Assembly (NCBI RefSeq): GCF_024807845.1
Contig: NZ_JANUEQ010000008.1
Coordinates: forward strand, 62,001 to 126,000
Reading direction: 5' to 3'
Source of the DNA: Klebsiella sp. BIGb0407
Lineage (GTDB): Bacteria > Pseudomonadota > Gammaproteobacteria > Enterobacterales > Enterobacteriaceae
Length of the DNA: 64,000 bases
The notes beneath the pieces are model-generated. The model did no database searches, was not told the DNA's origin, and saw nothing but the letters and a program-made list of their open reading frames with translations. Positions 24,586-32,532 of the stretch are shown in pieces (position 1 is the first letter of the stretch; each line of letters opens with the position of its first letter). The position numbers and the translations under genes are program-made.

Positions 24586-25584
24586 ATGATGGAAGGTAAA
24601 CTAATTTTCTGCCCGGATTCGGTACTGCGTTTTCGCTCCGACTACGATGAGACGACAGCACTTCCGTTGCTATCAATTCAGAAAACAATTTCAGATGCTG
24701 ATCCCTTTTTTCTTCTCAGGTTCTTTCGTCATACGGTGATGATTGAAGAAGGAACAACGCTGGCAAATATCTTTTTTGCCATTGAGCCTTGGAAGGCGCT
24801 GCTCACAGCTTATCTGGATCGAAATGTTGGCGCCTATATTGATGAAGTAAGAAAACCATCCCAATCCACTACGTGGAATCTTGAGTGGATTGGCATCGAT
24901 CGACGAAGCTCTGTTTATCGTGTATATCAGCATCAGGCTATGGGAGAAGGCGACGATTTTACAGCCTGGCTAAATCGTAAGCGGATCCCTACTGAAGAAT
25001 TTGAGATAGAAAGTGGTTGTGATGCTTCAGGTTTTATCAAAGGTGATAAAGAGCGTTGGAGTCTTAGCGAAAATATCCACGAAATTAAAAACCTACCGGT
25101 GATCCTTTACAACAAACAAACGCTGATGGCTTTGCAAAAAGATGGCCTGTTTGAGGAAAGTGTTCCAGGCGTTAAAAGCGTCGCTCATAGTCGTTTTGTT
25201 TATGGGGAAACCTCTTTTTCTTTCTACGAAGTGATGGAAGCCATCTTTATTAGTGGCCTGTTTTTCCATAGCCCACAGACTGCTGCAAACAGCGCCGAAG
25301 AGTTAAAAGAGCGTCTGGCAGAATTGGGACACGAGGTTCTGGAGGAGACTGAGCTTAACCGTGATGATAGTGAGAAAGAAAAGCCACTAAAAGTAGAAGT
25401 TGCCGAGGGAGCCTTCGATTCTCTGATTGCTCACACGAAGTCTGAAACTGAAAACTGGCAGCTTATCAAGAAACAATGCCAACAGCATGGAGCCTTTCCC
25501 GTCAGAATTGGGACCATTTCCCCTGCACAGCCACCTGAACTACGTTTATGTGGCGAGATCCTAAAAATTGATGCGGATGCTTAA
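24586..25584 (+). CDS. Uncharacterised 332-residue cytoplasmic protein
   Basis: Not recognised. AAGGAG lies seven bases before the ATG. The product has no signal or membrane helix. The N-terminal part (residues 1-110) has a PDSVLRFRSDYDE start and WNLEWIGIDRRSSVYRVYQHQAMGEGDDF. The middle includes NLPVILYNKQTLMALQKDG and FVYGETSFSFYEVMEAIFISGLFFHSPQTA, then a charged helical stretch (residues about 237-275) and a short C-terminal domain ending LRLCGEILKIDADA. It stands beside a tRNA-Asn gene. I cannot name a fold or role. Confidence 0.75.
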   Translation: MMEGKLIFCPDSVLRFRSDYDETTALPLLSIQKTISDADPFFLLRFFRHTVMIEEGTTLANIFFAIEPWKALLTAYLDRNVGAYIDEVRKPSQSTTWNLEWIGIDRRSSVYRVYQHQAMGEGDDFTAWLNRKRIPTEEFEIESGCDASGFIKGDKERWSLSENIHEIKNLPVILYNKQTLMALQKDGLFEESVPGVKSVAHSRFVYGETSFSFYEVMEAIFISGLFFHSPQTAANSAEELKERLAELGHEVLEETELNRDDSEKEKPLKVEVAEGAFDSLIAHTKSETENWQLIKKQCQQHGAFPVRIGTISPAQPPELRLCGEILKIDADA

Positions 25585-25650
25585 TGCGTTTTTTCTTTTT
25601 GATGGAAGAGGATGAACGTAAAAGAGAGGGTAAGCAATTGATAAAAAGCA

Positions 25651-25682
25651 AAAAAGCAGACGTTAGTGAACGTCTGCTTTCT
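25651..25682 (-). terminator. Terminator of the first tRNA-Asn gene
   Basis: AAAGCAGACGTT and AACGTCTGCTTT pair perfectly around AGTG. On the minus strand the stem ends in a T run, immediately after the tRNA-Asn gene. Confidence 0.8.
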
Positions 25683-25688
25683 TTAAAT

Positions 25689-25764
25689 TGGCTCCTCTGA
25701 CTGGACTCGAACCAGTGACATACGGATTAACAGTCCGCCGTTCTACCGACTGAACTACAGAGGA
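25689..25764 (-). tRNA. tRNA-Asn (GTT), copy 1
   Basis: The minus strand reads TCCTCTGTAGTTCAGTCGGT... with anticodon loop CTGTTAA, a GTTCGAGTCC T-loop and an encoded CCA, 76 bases in all. It is identical to the second copy at 42952-43027. The shared upstream bases (TGAACGGGGCG) show that part of the promoter is also conserved. Confidence 0.97.
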
Positions 25765-26026
25765 ATCGTGTGAACGGGGCGCATGATAGCGGCAGTGAGC
25801 GCTGCTGGCAAAGGATTTTTTTAGATTCGTGTCGTTATAGCGATGTTTTTGTTAAATAAATAGAAAATGAGCAAAAAAAAGACACTTGTTCAAATTAATT
25901 GAATCCTTATGTTAAACAAATGATATTTATTCTCATCCTGAATCGCGTAGAGTGATGCTATTACTGCAGCCTGGCAGAGAAGGCTTTTTTGCGGCTTATC
26001 TTCATGAATATGAGACTCAATAACCT

Positions 26027-27052
26027 ATGAAAAATATTGGATTTTTATCATTTGGTCACTGGACGCCATCGCCACAGTCAGGCACGCGTTCGGCGGCGGA
26101 CGCTTTATTGCAATCTATCGACCTCGCAGTTGCGGCTGAAGAGCTGGGTGCCGATGGCGCATATTTTCGCGTGCATCATTTTGCCCGTCAGTTGAGTGCG
26201 CCATTCCCGCTGCTGGCAGCCATTGGCGCGAAGACCAGCAAGATTGAAATTGGTACCGGTGTAATTGATATGCGCTACGAAAATCCACTGTATATGGCTG
26301 AAGAAGCCAGCGCAGCGGATTTAATTTCCGGTGGTCGTTTACAACTGGGGATCAGCCGTGGTTCACCTGAGCAAGTCATTGATGGCTGGCGCTACTTTGG
26401 TTATAAGCCAGCAGAAGGTGAAACCGAGGCAGATATGGCGCGCCGTACTACAGAACAATTTCTGGATACCTTACGGGGTGAAGGTTTTGCGCAACCTAAT
26501 CCGCAGCCTATGTTCCCGAATCCACCGGGTTTGTTACGCCCGGAGCCTTTTTCTGAAGGTTTGCGCGAGCGTATCTGGTGGGGCGCAGGCTCTAATGCCA
26601 CTGCGGTCTGGGCAGCGAAGCTGGGTATGAACCTGCAAAGCTCAACGCTGAAGGATGACGAAACCGGTGAACCCTTCCATATTCAGCAGGCGGCACAAAT
26701 CCGTGCTTACCGTGCGGCATGGGCCGAAGCAGGACACACAAGAAAGCCGCGTGTTTCTGTCAGTCGCAGTATTTTTGCCCTGATGAATGACCGCGACCGC
26801 ATGTATTTTGGTAGCAGTAGCAACGACAGCGATAAAGTTGGTTTCCTTGATGAGAAGACGCGCGCTATTTTCGGGCGTAGCTATGCGGCGGCCCCGGATA
26901 AACTGGTAGAGCAGTTGAAGAAGGATGAAGCCATTGCTGAGGCGGATACCTTATTACTGACGGTTCCTAATCAGCTGGGGGTGGACTATAACGTGCATGT
27001 AATTGAATCGATCCTCAAACATGTGGCCCCGGCAATGGGCTGGCGTGACTGA
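26027..27052 (+). CDS. LLM-class flavin-dependent oxidoreductase (luciferase-like)
   Basis: A 341-residue member of the bacterial luciferase-like flavin monooxygenase superfamily. Characteristic parts are IGFLSFGHWTPSPQSGTRSA, AAEELGADGAYFRVHHFARQLSAPFPLLAAIGAKTSKIEIGTGVIDMRYENPLYMAEEASAADLISGGRLQLGISRGSP and IWWGAGSNATAVWAAKLGMNLQSSTL. It should use a reduced flavin; the substrate is unknown. It is convergent with the SDR gene, with a hairpin between them. The ribosome-binding site is weak, but no better start exists nearby. Confidence 0.88.
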   Translation: MKNIGFLSFGHWTPSPQSGTRSAADALLQSIDLAVAAEELGADGAYFRVHHFARQLSAPFPLLAAIGAKTSKIEIGTGVIDMRYENPLYMAEEASAADLISGGRLQLGISRGSPEQVIDGWRYFGYKPAEGETEADMARRTTEQFLDTLRGEGFAQPNPQPMFPNPPGLLRPEPFSEGLRERIWWGAGSNATAVWAAKLGMNLQSSTLKDDETGEPFHIQQAAQIRAYRAAWAEAGHTRKPRVSVSRSIFALMNDRDRMYFGSSSNDSDKVGFLDEKTRAIFGRSYAAAPDKLVEQLKKDEAIAEADTLLLTVPNQLGVDYNVHVIESILKHVAPAMGWRD

Positions 27053-27082
27053 TTGATTATAAACCCGCTGTGACGTTTATTA

Positions 27083-27109
27083 TGCCCGCCAGGTTTTCCT
27101 GAGCGGGCA
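27083..27109. terminator. Bidirectional hairpin between convergent LLM and SDR genes
   Basis: TGCCCGC...AGG-TTTT-CCT...GCGGGCA forms a stem of seven outer and three inner pairs between two gene ends. Confidence 0.55.
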
Positions 27110-27122
27110 CAACAAATGGTTG

Positions 27123-27881
27123 CTACAGTAACTGCCCACCCGAAATATCAAACGTTGTCCCATTAGCCCAGGCCATATCATCGGACAGGATAGCGGCAAC
27201 TGCACCACCCACATCATCAGGCAGACCGACGCGACCCAAGGCAATTCCCTGAGCCACCCAGGCATTCACATCATTATTGTCGCGTACTGCGCCACCACCA
27301 AAATCGGTTGCAATGGCGCCAGGAGCAATGGCATTAACCCGGATCTGGCGTGAACCGAGCTCTACGGCCATATAACGAGTCAGCACTTCAACGGCAGCTT
27401 TCACCGCCGCATAAATGCTGTATCCTGGTAAGGTGAAGCGGACAAATCCGGACGAAACATTCAGAATACGTCCGCCGTCTTTAACAAGCGGCAGTAGCTT
27501 CTGAGTCAGAAACACGGGCCCCTGGAGATGGGTGGCCACGAGAGAAGTAAACTGTTCTTCGGTGGCGTCAACAAAGTTTGCAAACAGGCCGTTGCCCGCA
27601 TTGTTAACGAGGAAGTTGAAGTGTTCGCGACCAAAATCGGTTTTCAGGGTTTCAGTCACGGCGAGTGAAAAAGTCTGATAACTGGCAGTATCGGTGATAT
27701 CGAGCGGTAACATGGCGGCCTGACCACCTTGTGCTTCGATTTCTTGTTTCAGTGTCTGAGCTTCTGCGGCACCGTTACGATAGGTCCCTATGATGTTTAC
27801 ACCACGACTGGCAAGATGAAGTGCCATATTACGGCCGAGTCCACGGCTGGCGCCGGTGATAAGTGCGATAGGTTGAGTCAT
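27123..27881 (-). CDS. Short-chain dehydrogenase/reductase
   Basis: A 252-residue classical SDR. It has the TGASRGLGRNMA nucleotide-binding glycine motif near residues 10-21, NNAGNG, the catalytic serine in LNVSSGFVRF, Tyr and Lys in YSIYAAVKAA, and IRVNAIAPGAIATDF. It ends WANGTTFDISGGQLL. It is divergent from an AraC-type regulator (start 28043), the usual layout for an inducible single-gene target. The substrate is unknown. Confidence 0.92.
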   Translation of the reverse strand: MTQPIALITGASRGLGRNMALHLASRGVNIIGTYRNGAAEAQTLKQEIEAQGGQAAMLPLDITDTASYQTFSLAVTETLKTDFGREHFNFLVNNAGNGLFANFVDATEEQFTSLVATHLQGPVFLTQKLLPLVKDGGRILNVSSGFVRFTLPGYSIYAAVKAAVEVLTRYMAVELGSRQIRVNAIAPGAIATDFGGGAVRDNNDVNAWVAQGIALGRVGLPDDVGGAVAAILSDDMAWANGTTFDISGGQLL

Positions 27882-28042
27882 GAGCGGTCTCTTTCCCGTT
27901 TTCAGGTGTGTTTATAGGTGTTTTCTTGACCTGCTCATCTTAGGTAACGACCCGTGCGCAGACTACGCCGGATAGGCTCATTTTCTTGCCTGATTGTATC
28001 AGTCATATTGTATGGTATTGCGTTGGTGATAGAATCGGTCTG

Positions 28043-28933
28043 ATGAATAATTCTCTTGCACCACATCTAAATATCGCTCTGCGCCACTCGGCAGCGGGGC
28101 TGACTATCACACGAATTCCACGGGTCGATTTCTGCGTGGGGCAAGCTTCTACGGACAAGGCTCCCTGCCTGTATCGATCGATGATCTGCTTTATCCTCCA
28201 AGGTTCAAAGCAGGTTGTCATTAACGACAAACTTCTGAATTACAACAGTGAGCAGTATCTGATCAGTGCCCTTGATTTACCGCTTAGCGGTCAGATCTTT
28301 GATGCGGAAGGCGGACAGCCCTACGTTGCGCTATCTCTGGTGTTGGATCCGACTATCCTGGCAGAATTAGCGATGAGCATGCCTGTCGTTCGTGAGAGCG
28401 AGCAGCAGGGACCTGGCATCATGATAAATCCTATGACGCCTTCGCTACGCGATACGTTGCTGCGTTTGATGTTGCTGCTCGATACGCCTGAAGATATCCC
28501 GATTCTCGGCCCTATGTTCGAGAGGGAATTGCTTTATCGTCTCCTGCAAGGCCCTCAGGGACGACTACTGCGTCAGATCGCCCAACCTGATGGTGCACTC
28601 AGCCGTATCCGGCGTGCCGTTGGCTGGATCAGGGATAATTACCGTACTCGCCTTCGCATTGAAGCATTGTGCGAGGTTAGCGGTATGAGCCGGGCAAGTC
28701 TGCATCGTCATTTTCTGTCGATGACAGGTCTCAGCCCTGTTCAGTATCAAAAGCAGCTTAGATTGCAGGAAGCTCATCAGCTTTTGCTTGCCGGTAAACA
28801 TCGTGCCTCTGATGTGGCATTTGTTGTCGGCTATGAAAGTGCATCACAGTTTAGCCGCGAATATCTGCGGCAATTTGGAACACCGCCTGCCAGAAACATC
28901 CGTGAAATTCGCCAGGCAATGACACTTCAGTAA
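28043..28933 (+). CDS. AraC-family transcriptional regulator
   Basis: A 296-residue regulator with the AraC_N cupin-type effector domain (ITRIPRVDFCVGQAS...PCLYRSMICFILQGSKQVVINDKLL, SALDLPLSGQI) and two C-terminal helix-turn-helix motifs (IRDNYRTRLRIEALCEVSGMSRASLHRHFLSMTGLSPVQYQKQLRLQEAHQLLL and ASDVAFVVGYESASQFSREYLRQFGTPP). I start at ATG 28043, where the usual N-terminus begins; an upstream in-frame start at 27986 is less likely. It is divergent from the SDR gene and probably activates it. Confidence 0.9.
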   Translation: MNNSLAPHLNIALRHSAAGLTITRIPRVDFCVGQASTDKAPCLYRSMICFILQGSKQVVINDKLLNYNSEQYLISALDLPLSGQIFDAEGGQPYVALSLVLDPTILAELAMSMPVVRESEQQGPGIMINPMTPSLRDTLLRLMLLLDTPEDIPILGPMFERELLYRLLQGPQGRLLRQIAQPDGALSRIRRAVGWIRDNYRTRLRIEALCEVSGMSRASLHRHFLSMTGLSPVQYQKQLRLQEAHQLLLAGKHRASDVAFVVGYESASQFSREYLRQFGTPPARNIREIRQAMTLQ

Positions 28934-28944
28934 TAGAGTAAACG

Positions 28945-28987
28945 GCTGTGTCTATGGTGCCGATTAAAACAGCATCATAGACACAGC
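28945..28987. terminator. Inverted repeat between convergent araC-like and lysE-like genes
   Basis: GCTGTGTCTATG (28945-28956) and CATAGACACAGC (28976-28987) are perfect 12-base arms. The right arm lies inside the last codons of the lysE-like gene. It probably ends the AraC transcript, and in the other direction the hairpin would span the end of the exporter frame. Confidence 0.5.
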
Positions 28988-29569
28988 AGAAAGAGCCAGC
29001 ATACCTGCACAACTTTGGTTGAATCGCCGAACTAATCGCGCATCCATCAGATACTGCTTAATCATCGCCCCAAACCAGGCCCAGATGCCAACACAGGGGA
29101 AACTCACCACGGCAAAAAGCAGGGTATAAAACGCGATATCGGTAAATGAAAATACTGCAGGCAGACAAGTGGAAATAGCGACGCTGGCCATTATCCAGGA
29201 TTTCGGATTGATGAGCTGAAAAAACGCAGCGCCGACGAAACTCATGGGCTGTGAGGAGGTTTCTGCTGCCTGAATATTCCCTGTACTGGCCAGAATCTTC
29301 CAGGATAGATAAAGAATATAAGCGGCGCCGCAATACTTCATGACGAGCTGAATTACAGGAAACAGAGTAAAGATCTCATGCAGTCCCAGGCCGACAAAAA
29401 GCAGCATGAGTGCACTTCCAGCACTGGCTCCCGAGATATGATCAAGCGTTTTACGAGCTCCAAAACGAACGCTGGAAAAAAGCACCATCAGGTTATTTGG
29501 GCCAGGAGTAACGGACATTATGATGGCCAGTACCAGAAAGGAACTCAGTTGTTGAGTCGTGATATTCAT
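28964..29569 (-). CDS. LysE/RhtB-family amino-acid exporter
   Basis: A 201-residue inner-membrane exporter. MNITTQQLSSFLVLAIIMSVTPGPNNLMVLFSSVRFGARKTLDHISGASAGSALMLLFVGLGL carries the family TPGPN motif. Further helices include YCGAAYILYLSWKIL, FFQLINPKSWIMA and FPCVGIWAWFGAMIKQYL. I choose ATG 29569 next to GGAG rather than a TTG three codons upstream. It is divergent from an Lrp-type regulator (134-167 bases apart), which suggests induction by an amino acid, as in LysE/LysG-like pairs. Confidence 0.9.
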   Translation of the reverse strand: MNITTQQLSSFLVLAIIMSVTPGPNNLMVLFSSVRFGARKTLDHISGASAGSALMLLFVGLGLHEIFTLFPVIQLVMKYCGAAYILYLSWKILASTGNIQAAETSSQPMSFVGAAFFQLINPKSWIMASVAISTCLPAVFSFTDIAFYTLLFAVVSFPCVGIWAWFGAMIKQYLMDARLVRRFNQSCAGMLALSAVSMMLF

Positions 29570-29735
29570 AAACTCCAATCCCGTGATGCCCTTTTTTCCT
29601 TGGCGTTGATATCTGTGTGAGTCAGGAACTGAGCAGCCAAATAAGTCTTTTGCATATAATCTGATTGTTGAATTTTATAAAGAATATTGTCATGGTTAAC
29701 TGATGAGATTAGTAAAACAACAGGTTTCTTGGGAT

Positions 29736-30236
29736 ATGAATAAAGATATGAACCTCGTTCAGACAAAACTGATTCAGCAGCCGAAACTGGACGAGAAAGA
29801 CCGAACATTATTAGCCATTCTGGCCGAGGATGCCTCACTCAGTTATGCAGAGCTTGGACGTAAATTGCACCTTTCTGCACCGGCGGTGCATGAGCGAGTT
29901 AAACGGCTTAAGAGTGAAGGGGTGATAACCGGAATAGTAGCCAGGCTGGACAGCACTAAAATTGACCGTCCGCTGCTGGCATTTATCCATGTCGATACAT
30001 CCAGCTGGGCGGTAACTCGTTCAATACTTTCTTTAAAGTCACTTTCTGAGGTTGAAGAAATTCATACTGTAGCCGGTGATAGCGCCATGCTGCTAAAAGT
30101 CAGAACACAAAATACCCAGTCACTTGAGGCCTTGCTGGAAGTTATCCATTCCATTGATGGTTTTACAGGAACGCGTAGCTATATCGTATTAACCCCGCAC
30201 CTTGAAAGAGGGCCGACCCCCTTGCTCTCAGAATAG
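29736..30236 (+). CDS. Lrp/AsnC-family regulator
   Basis: A protein of about 166 residues with the Lrp helix-turn-helix (LDEKDRTLLAILAEDASLSYAELGRKLHLSAPAVHERVKRLKSEGVITGIVARLD) and a C-terminal ligand/oligomer domain (LAFIHVDTSSW...VEEIHTVAGDSAMLLKVRTQNTQSLEALLEVIHSIDGFTGTRSYIVLTP) that contains the conserved GDxxxLLKV stretch. The start is uncertain: ATG at 29703, 29736 or 29751. I take 29736 as a compromise. It is divergent from the exporter gene at 28964 and is its likely regulator. Confidence 0.9.
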   Translation: MNKDMNLVQTKLIQQPKLDEKDRTLLAILAEDASLSYAELGRKLHLSAPAVHERVKRLKSEGVITGIVARLDSTKIDRPLLAFIHVDTSSWAVTRSILSLKSLSEVEEIHTVAGDSAMLLKVRTQNTQSLEALLEVIHSIDGFTGTRSYIVLTPHLERGPTPLLSE

Positions 30237-30294
30237 AAAGATTCTTAAGCAAAATAGGGGATGTGCCGGGATAGATAAATATTAATCGGGGACG

Positions 30295-30651
30295 ATGATG
30301 AACAGAGAGATATTATTCAGTTACGCTCGGGAACATTTTCATTCTGAACCAGAGTATCTCTGGAGTAAGCTGCCCGGCTATGCTGTGCTTCGCCATCAAG
30401 ATGGGAAAAAGTGGTTCGCTATCGTGATGAATGTTCCCGGCACAAAGCTGGGACTGCAGACGAGTGATAGCCTGGAAGTGCTCGAAGTCAAAGTCAGGCC
30501 TGAGTATATCGGCTCATTACGTCAAAAAGAGGGCATTTTACCTGCCTATCATATGAACAAAGAACACTGGGTCAGCGTGCTTCTTTCCGGGCCACTCTCG
30601 GCAACGGAAATATATGAATTACTCACGGACAGCTATGAATTGACTCACTGA
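30295..30651 (+). CDS. MmcQ/YjbR-family protein
   Basis: A 118-residue small DNA-binding-fold protein. Family signatures are EILFSYAREHFHSEPEYLWSKLPGYAVLRHQDGKKWFAIVMNV, LEVKVRPEYIGSLRQKEGILPAYHMNKEHWVSVLL and GPLSATEIYELLTDSYELT. The biochemical role of this family is poorly known. The start may be either of two adjacent ATGs, 30295 or 30298. Confidence 0.88.
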   Translation: MMNREILFSYAREHFHSEPEYLWSKLPGYAVLRHQDGKKWFAIVMNVPGTKLGLQTSDSLEVLEVKVRPEYIGSLRQKEGILPAYHMNKEHWVSVLLSGPLSATEIYELLTDSYELTH

Positions 30652-30740
30652 TATAGTCATCAGTTCTTATGCCAAATCAAACGCTCGTCGGTGGTTGCAT
30701 GCTTTACTGCATACTCTTCTTTGCTGACGGGAGTATAATA

Positions 30741-31130
30741 ATGATAGATCATACCGGCTTCAGCGTTACCAGTCTTGAAGACAGTAAACTGTTTTACATG
30801 CGTATTCTGGCAAGCCTTGGTCATATTGTCCGACTTGAAATTCCGGACAAGGCAGTTGGTTTTGGTCCTGCCCGACCAGAAAACGGGGCCGATCCTGGCG
30901 GCGCGTTCTGGATCATGCAGGGCACCCCCTCCACGCCCAGGATGCATCTTGCCTTCAGTGCAAAAAATAAAGAGGAAGTGAACGCATTCCACTGTACAGG
31001 CCTTCAGGCGGGTGGAAAAGATAATGGTATGCCGGGTTACCGGCCTCAGTATCATCCCGGATATTACGCTGCGTTTATCCTTGACCTTGACGGGTACAAT
31101 ATTGAGGCGGTTTACCACGAGGTTGTTTAA
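30741..31130 (+). CDS. VOC-superfamily (glyoxalase-like) protein
   Basis: A 129-residue protein with the paired beta-alpha-beta-beta-beta layout: MIDHTGFSVTSLEDSKLFYMRILASLGHIVRLEI, PARPENGADPGGAFWIMQGT, MHLAFSAKNKEEVNAFHCTGLQAGGKDNGMPGYRPQYHPGYYAAFILDLDGYNIEAVYH. Metal-ligand-type His-4, a central His and the late Glu are visible. GGGAG precedes ATG 30741, which I prefer over the upstream in-frame start at 30669. The substrate cannot be inferred. Confidence 0.88.
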   Translation: MIDHTGFSVTSLEDSKLFYMRILASLGHIVRLEIPDKAVGFGPARPENGADPGGAFWIMQGTPSTPRMHLAFSAKNKEEVNAFHCTGLQAGGKDNGMPGYRPQYHPGYYAAFILDLDGYNIEAVYHEVV

Positions 31131-31428
31131 TGAATAGCGACTCGGAAGCGTCAGGATTATCTGCGCTAAAACATCGTTAATAAAATTATATTTCTATGAA
31201 TTTTACATTACAGCAGTTGTATCAGGATAAAAATGATATCAGTTGCTGTAATTCTGTTTCTTGCATATAGCTGCCAGAGTATCGCTAATGTCTCTGTTCA
31301 GCGAATTACCCTTAAGGCACTCCGGGTTTTAACATCATGTATTGACAATTAAATGAATTAGAAAAATAATTAATCTTCAATCAAGTTTGCAGTGAGCTCA
31401 AGTATAAGTCGTAAAAAAGGAAGTGACA

Positions 31429-32331
31429 TTGTTTATTAAACATAAGTTTATGAGAAAAAAAGTCTCTGCACTCTATATATGTGCCACTGTGGTTATGCCC
31501 ATTCTTATAATGATAGCTATTATTATATCTGCAAATTATTATTTATTTGGTGATTTAGAGGGAGGCAAAGCATTTTCTAAAGCTGGTTTTTATTTTGACG
31601 TTTCATCTGTGCTGTTTTTAGTTTCAATGTTAGTGTTAACTTTCAAGGTACCAGCTTATAACTATAATGTAAAAATAATAAGAGCGGGTTTTGTAATATG
31701 GATTGCAGGTCAAACATTCGACCTGGCTGATGAATTTATACCACAACCCATTTGGGTTGGCTTCTACTGTGAAGATTTACTGATAAATCTGGGCATGTTT
31801 ATCGTCTGTTTTTTTAGCTTTAAACTCATTCGTAAGCTTGATGTCATGTATTCAGAGGCAAATATCACTTCTTTCAGAGATGAGCTGACAAAGCTACCCA
31901 ACAGAAGATTTTTTATTCAAACTCTTGAAGAGCTGAAAGATGAAAGCTTCTATCTAATTATATTAGATATCGATCACTTTAAAAAAATCAATGACACCTG
32001 GGGGCATGATGTAGGAGATATTGTTCTTAATGACTTTGGTCACCTTCTCTCAACGTTTATGAGTAAGTTTTGTACGCCTGCAAGAATAGGGGGTGAGGAA
32101 TTTGCTATCCTAATCAACAATATGTCAAGAAGTCAGGTTGAAGTTATTTCAACAAGCATTTTTAATGCATCAAAGAAAATAAGTATAAATAACGAAGCAA
32201 TGCTTTCAATTACTATGGGAATTGGCGAGAAAAAGAAAGATGAATCGGTTGAGGAACTCTTTAAAAGAGTTGATGTAACTTTATACAGTGCAAAAAACTC
32301 AGGCCGAGGAAAAATAGAATGGGCACTCTAG
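31429..32331 (+). CDS. Membrane-bound diguanylate cyclase (GGDEF)
   Basis: About 300 residues. Several hydrophobic segments in the first 140 residues form an integral-membrane sensor without a recognisable domain. They are followed by a GGDEF domain: FRDELTKLPNRRFFIQTLEEL, the metal-binding DIDHFKKINDTWGHDVGD, and the active-site loop ARIGGEEFAIL. The RxxD inhibitory site is absent (the residues before the loop are SKFCTPA), so product feedback at that site is unlikely. The start is uncertain: TTG 31429 is six bases after AAGGAA, while GTG 31423 is too close to it. It probably makes cyclic di-GMP. Confidence 0.9.
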   Translation: MFIKHKFMRKKVSALYICATVVMPILIMIAIIISANYYLFGDLEGGKAFSKAGFYFDVSSVLFLVSMLVLTFKVPAYNYNVKIIRAGFVIWIAGQTFDLADEFIPQPIWVGFYCEDLLINLGMFIVCFFSFKLIRKLDVMYSEANITSFRDELTKLPNRRFFIQTLEELKDESFYLIILDIDHFKKINDTWGHDVGDIVLNDFGHLLSTFMSKFCTPARIGGEEFAILINNMSRSQVEVISTSIFNASKKISINNEAMLSITMGIGEKKKDESVEELFKRVDVTLYSAKNSGRGKIEWAL

Positions 32332-32484
32332 CTTGTTTCAGTTCTCTAAAGGGATGGCGTTAATATTGCGCAAAAAAATTGAGTGAATTTCCTGGTGATT
32401 TATATGGAAAGCGCCTTCCTTTCAAACAGACATAACCTAGCGCTAATTGAACTATAGAACTATCTTATAAGGATTGCCCCTCAC

Positions 32485-32501
32485 GGATATACGATATATC
32501 C
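32485..32501. promoter_or_regulatory. Operator-like palindrome upstream of the ABC ATPase gene
   Basis: GGATATA-CGA-TATATCC has perfect 7-base arms, 32 bases before the ATPase start. The half-site GATATATCC recurs at 41796-41804 between the substrate-binding-protein gene and the GntR gene, which suggests one regulator for both ends of the cluster. Confidence 0.5.
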
Positions 32502-32532
32502 TCGATATTTAATTCTTCGCCGGATCGCTCCT

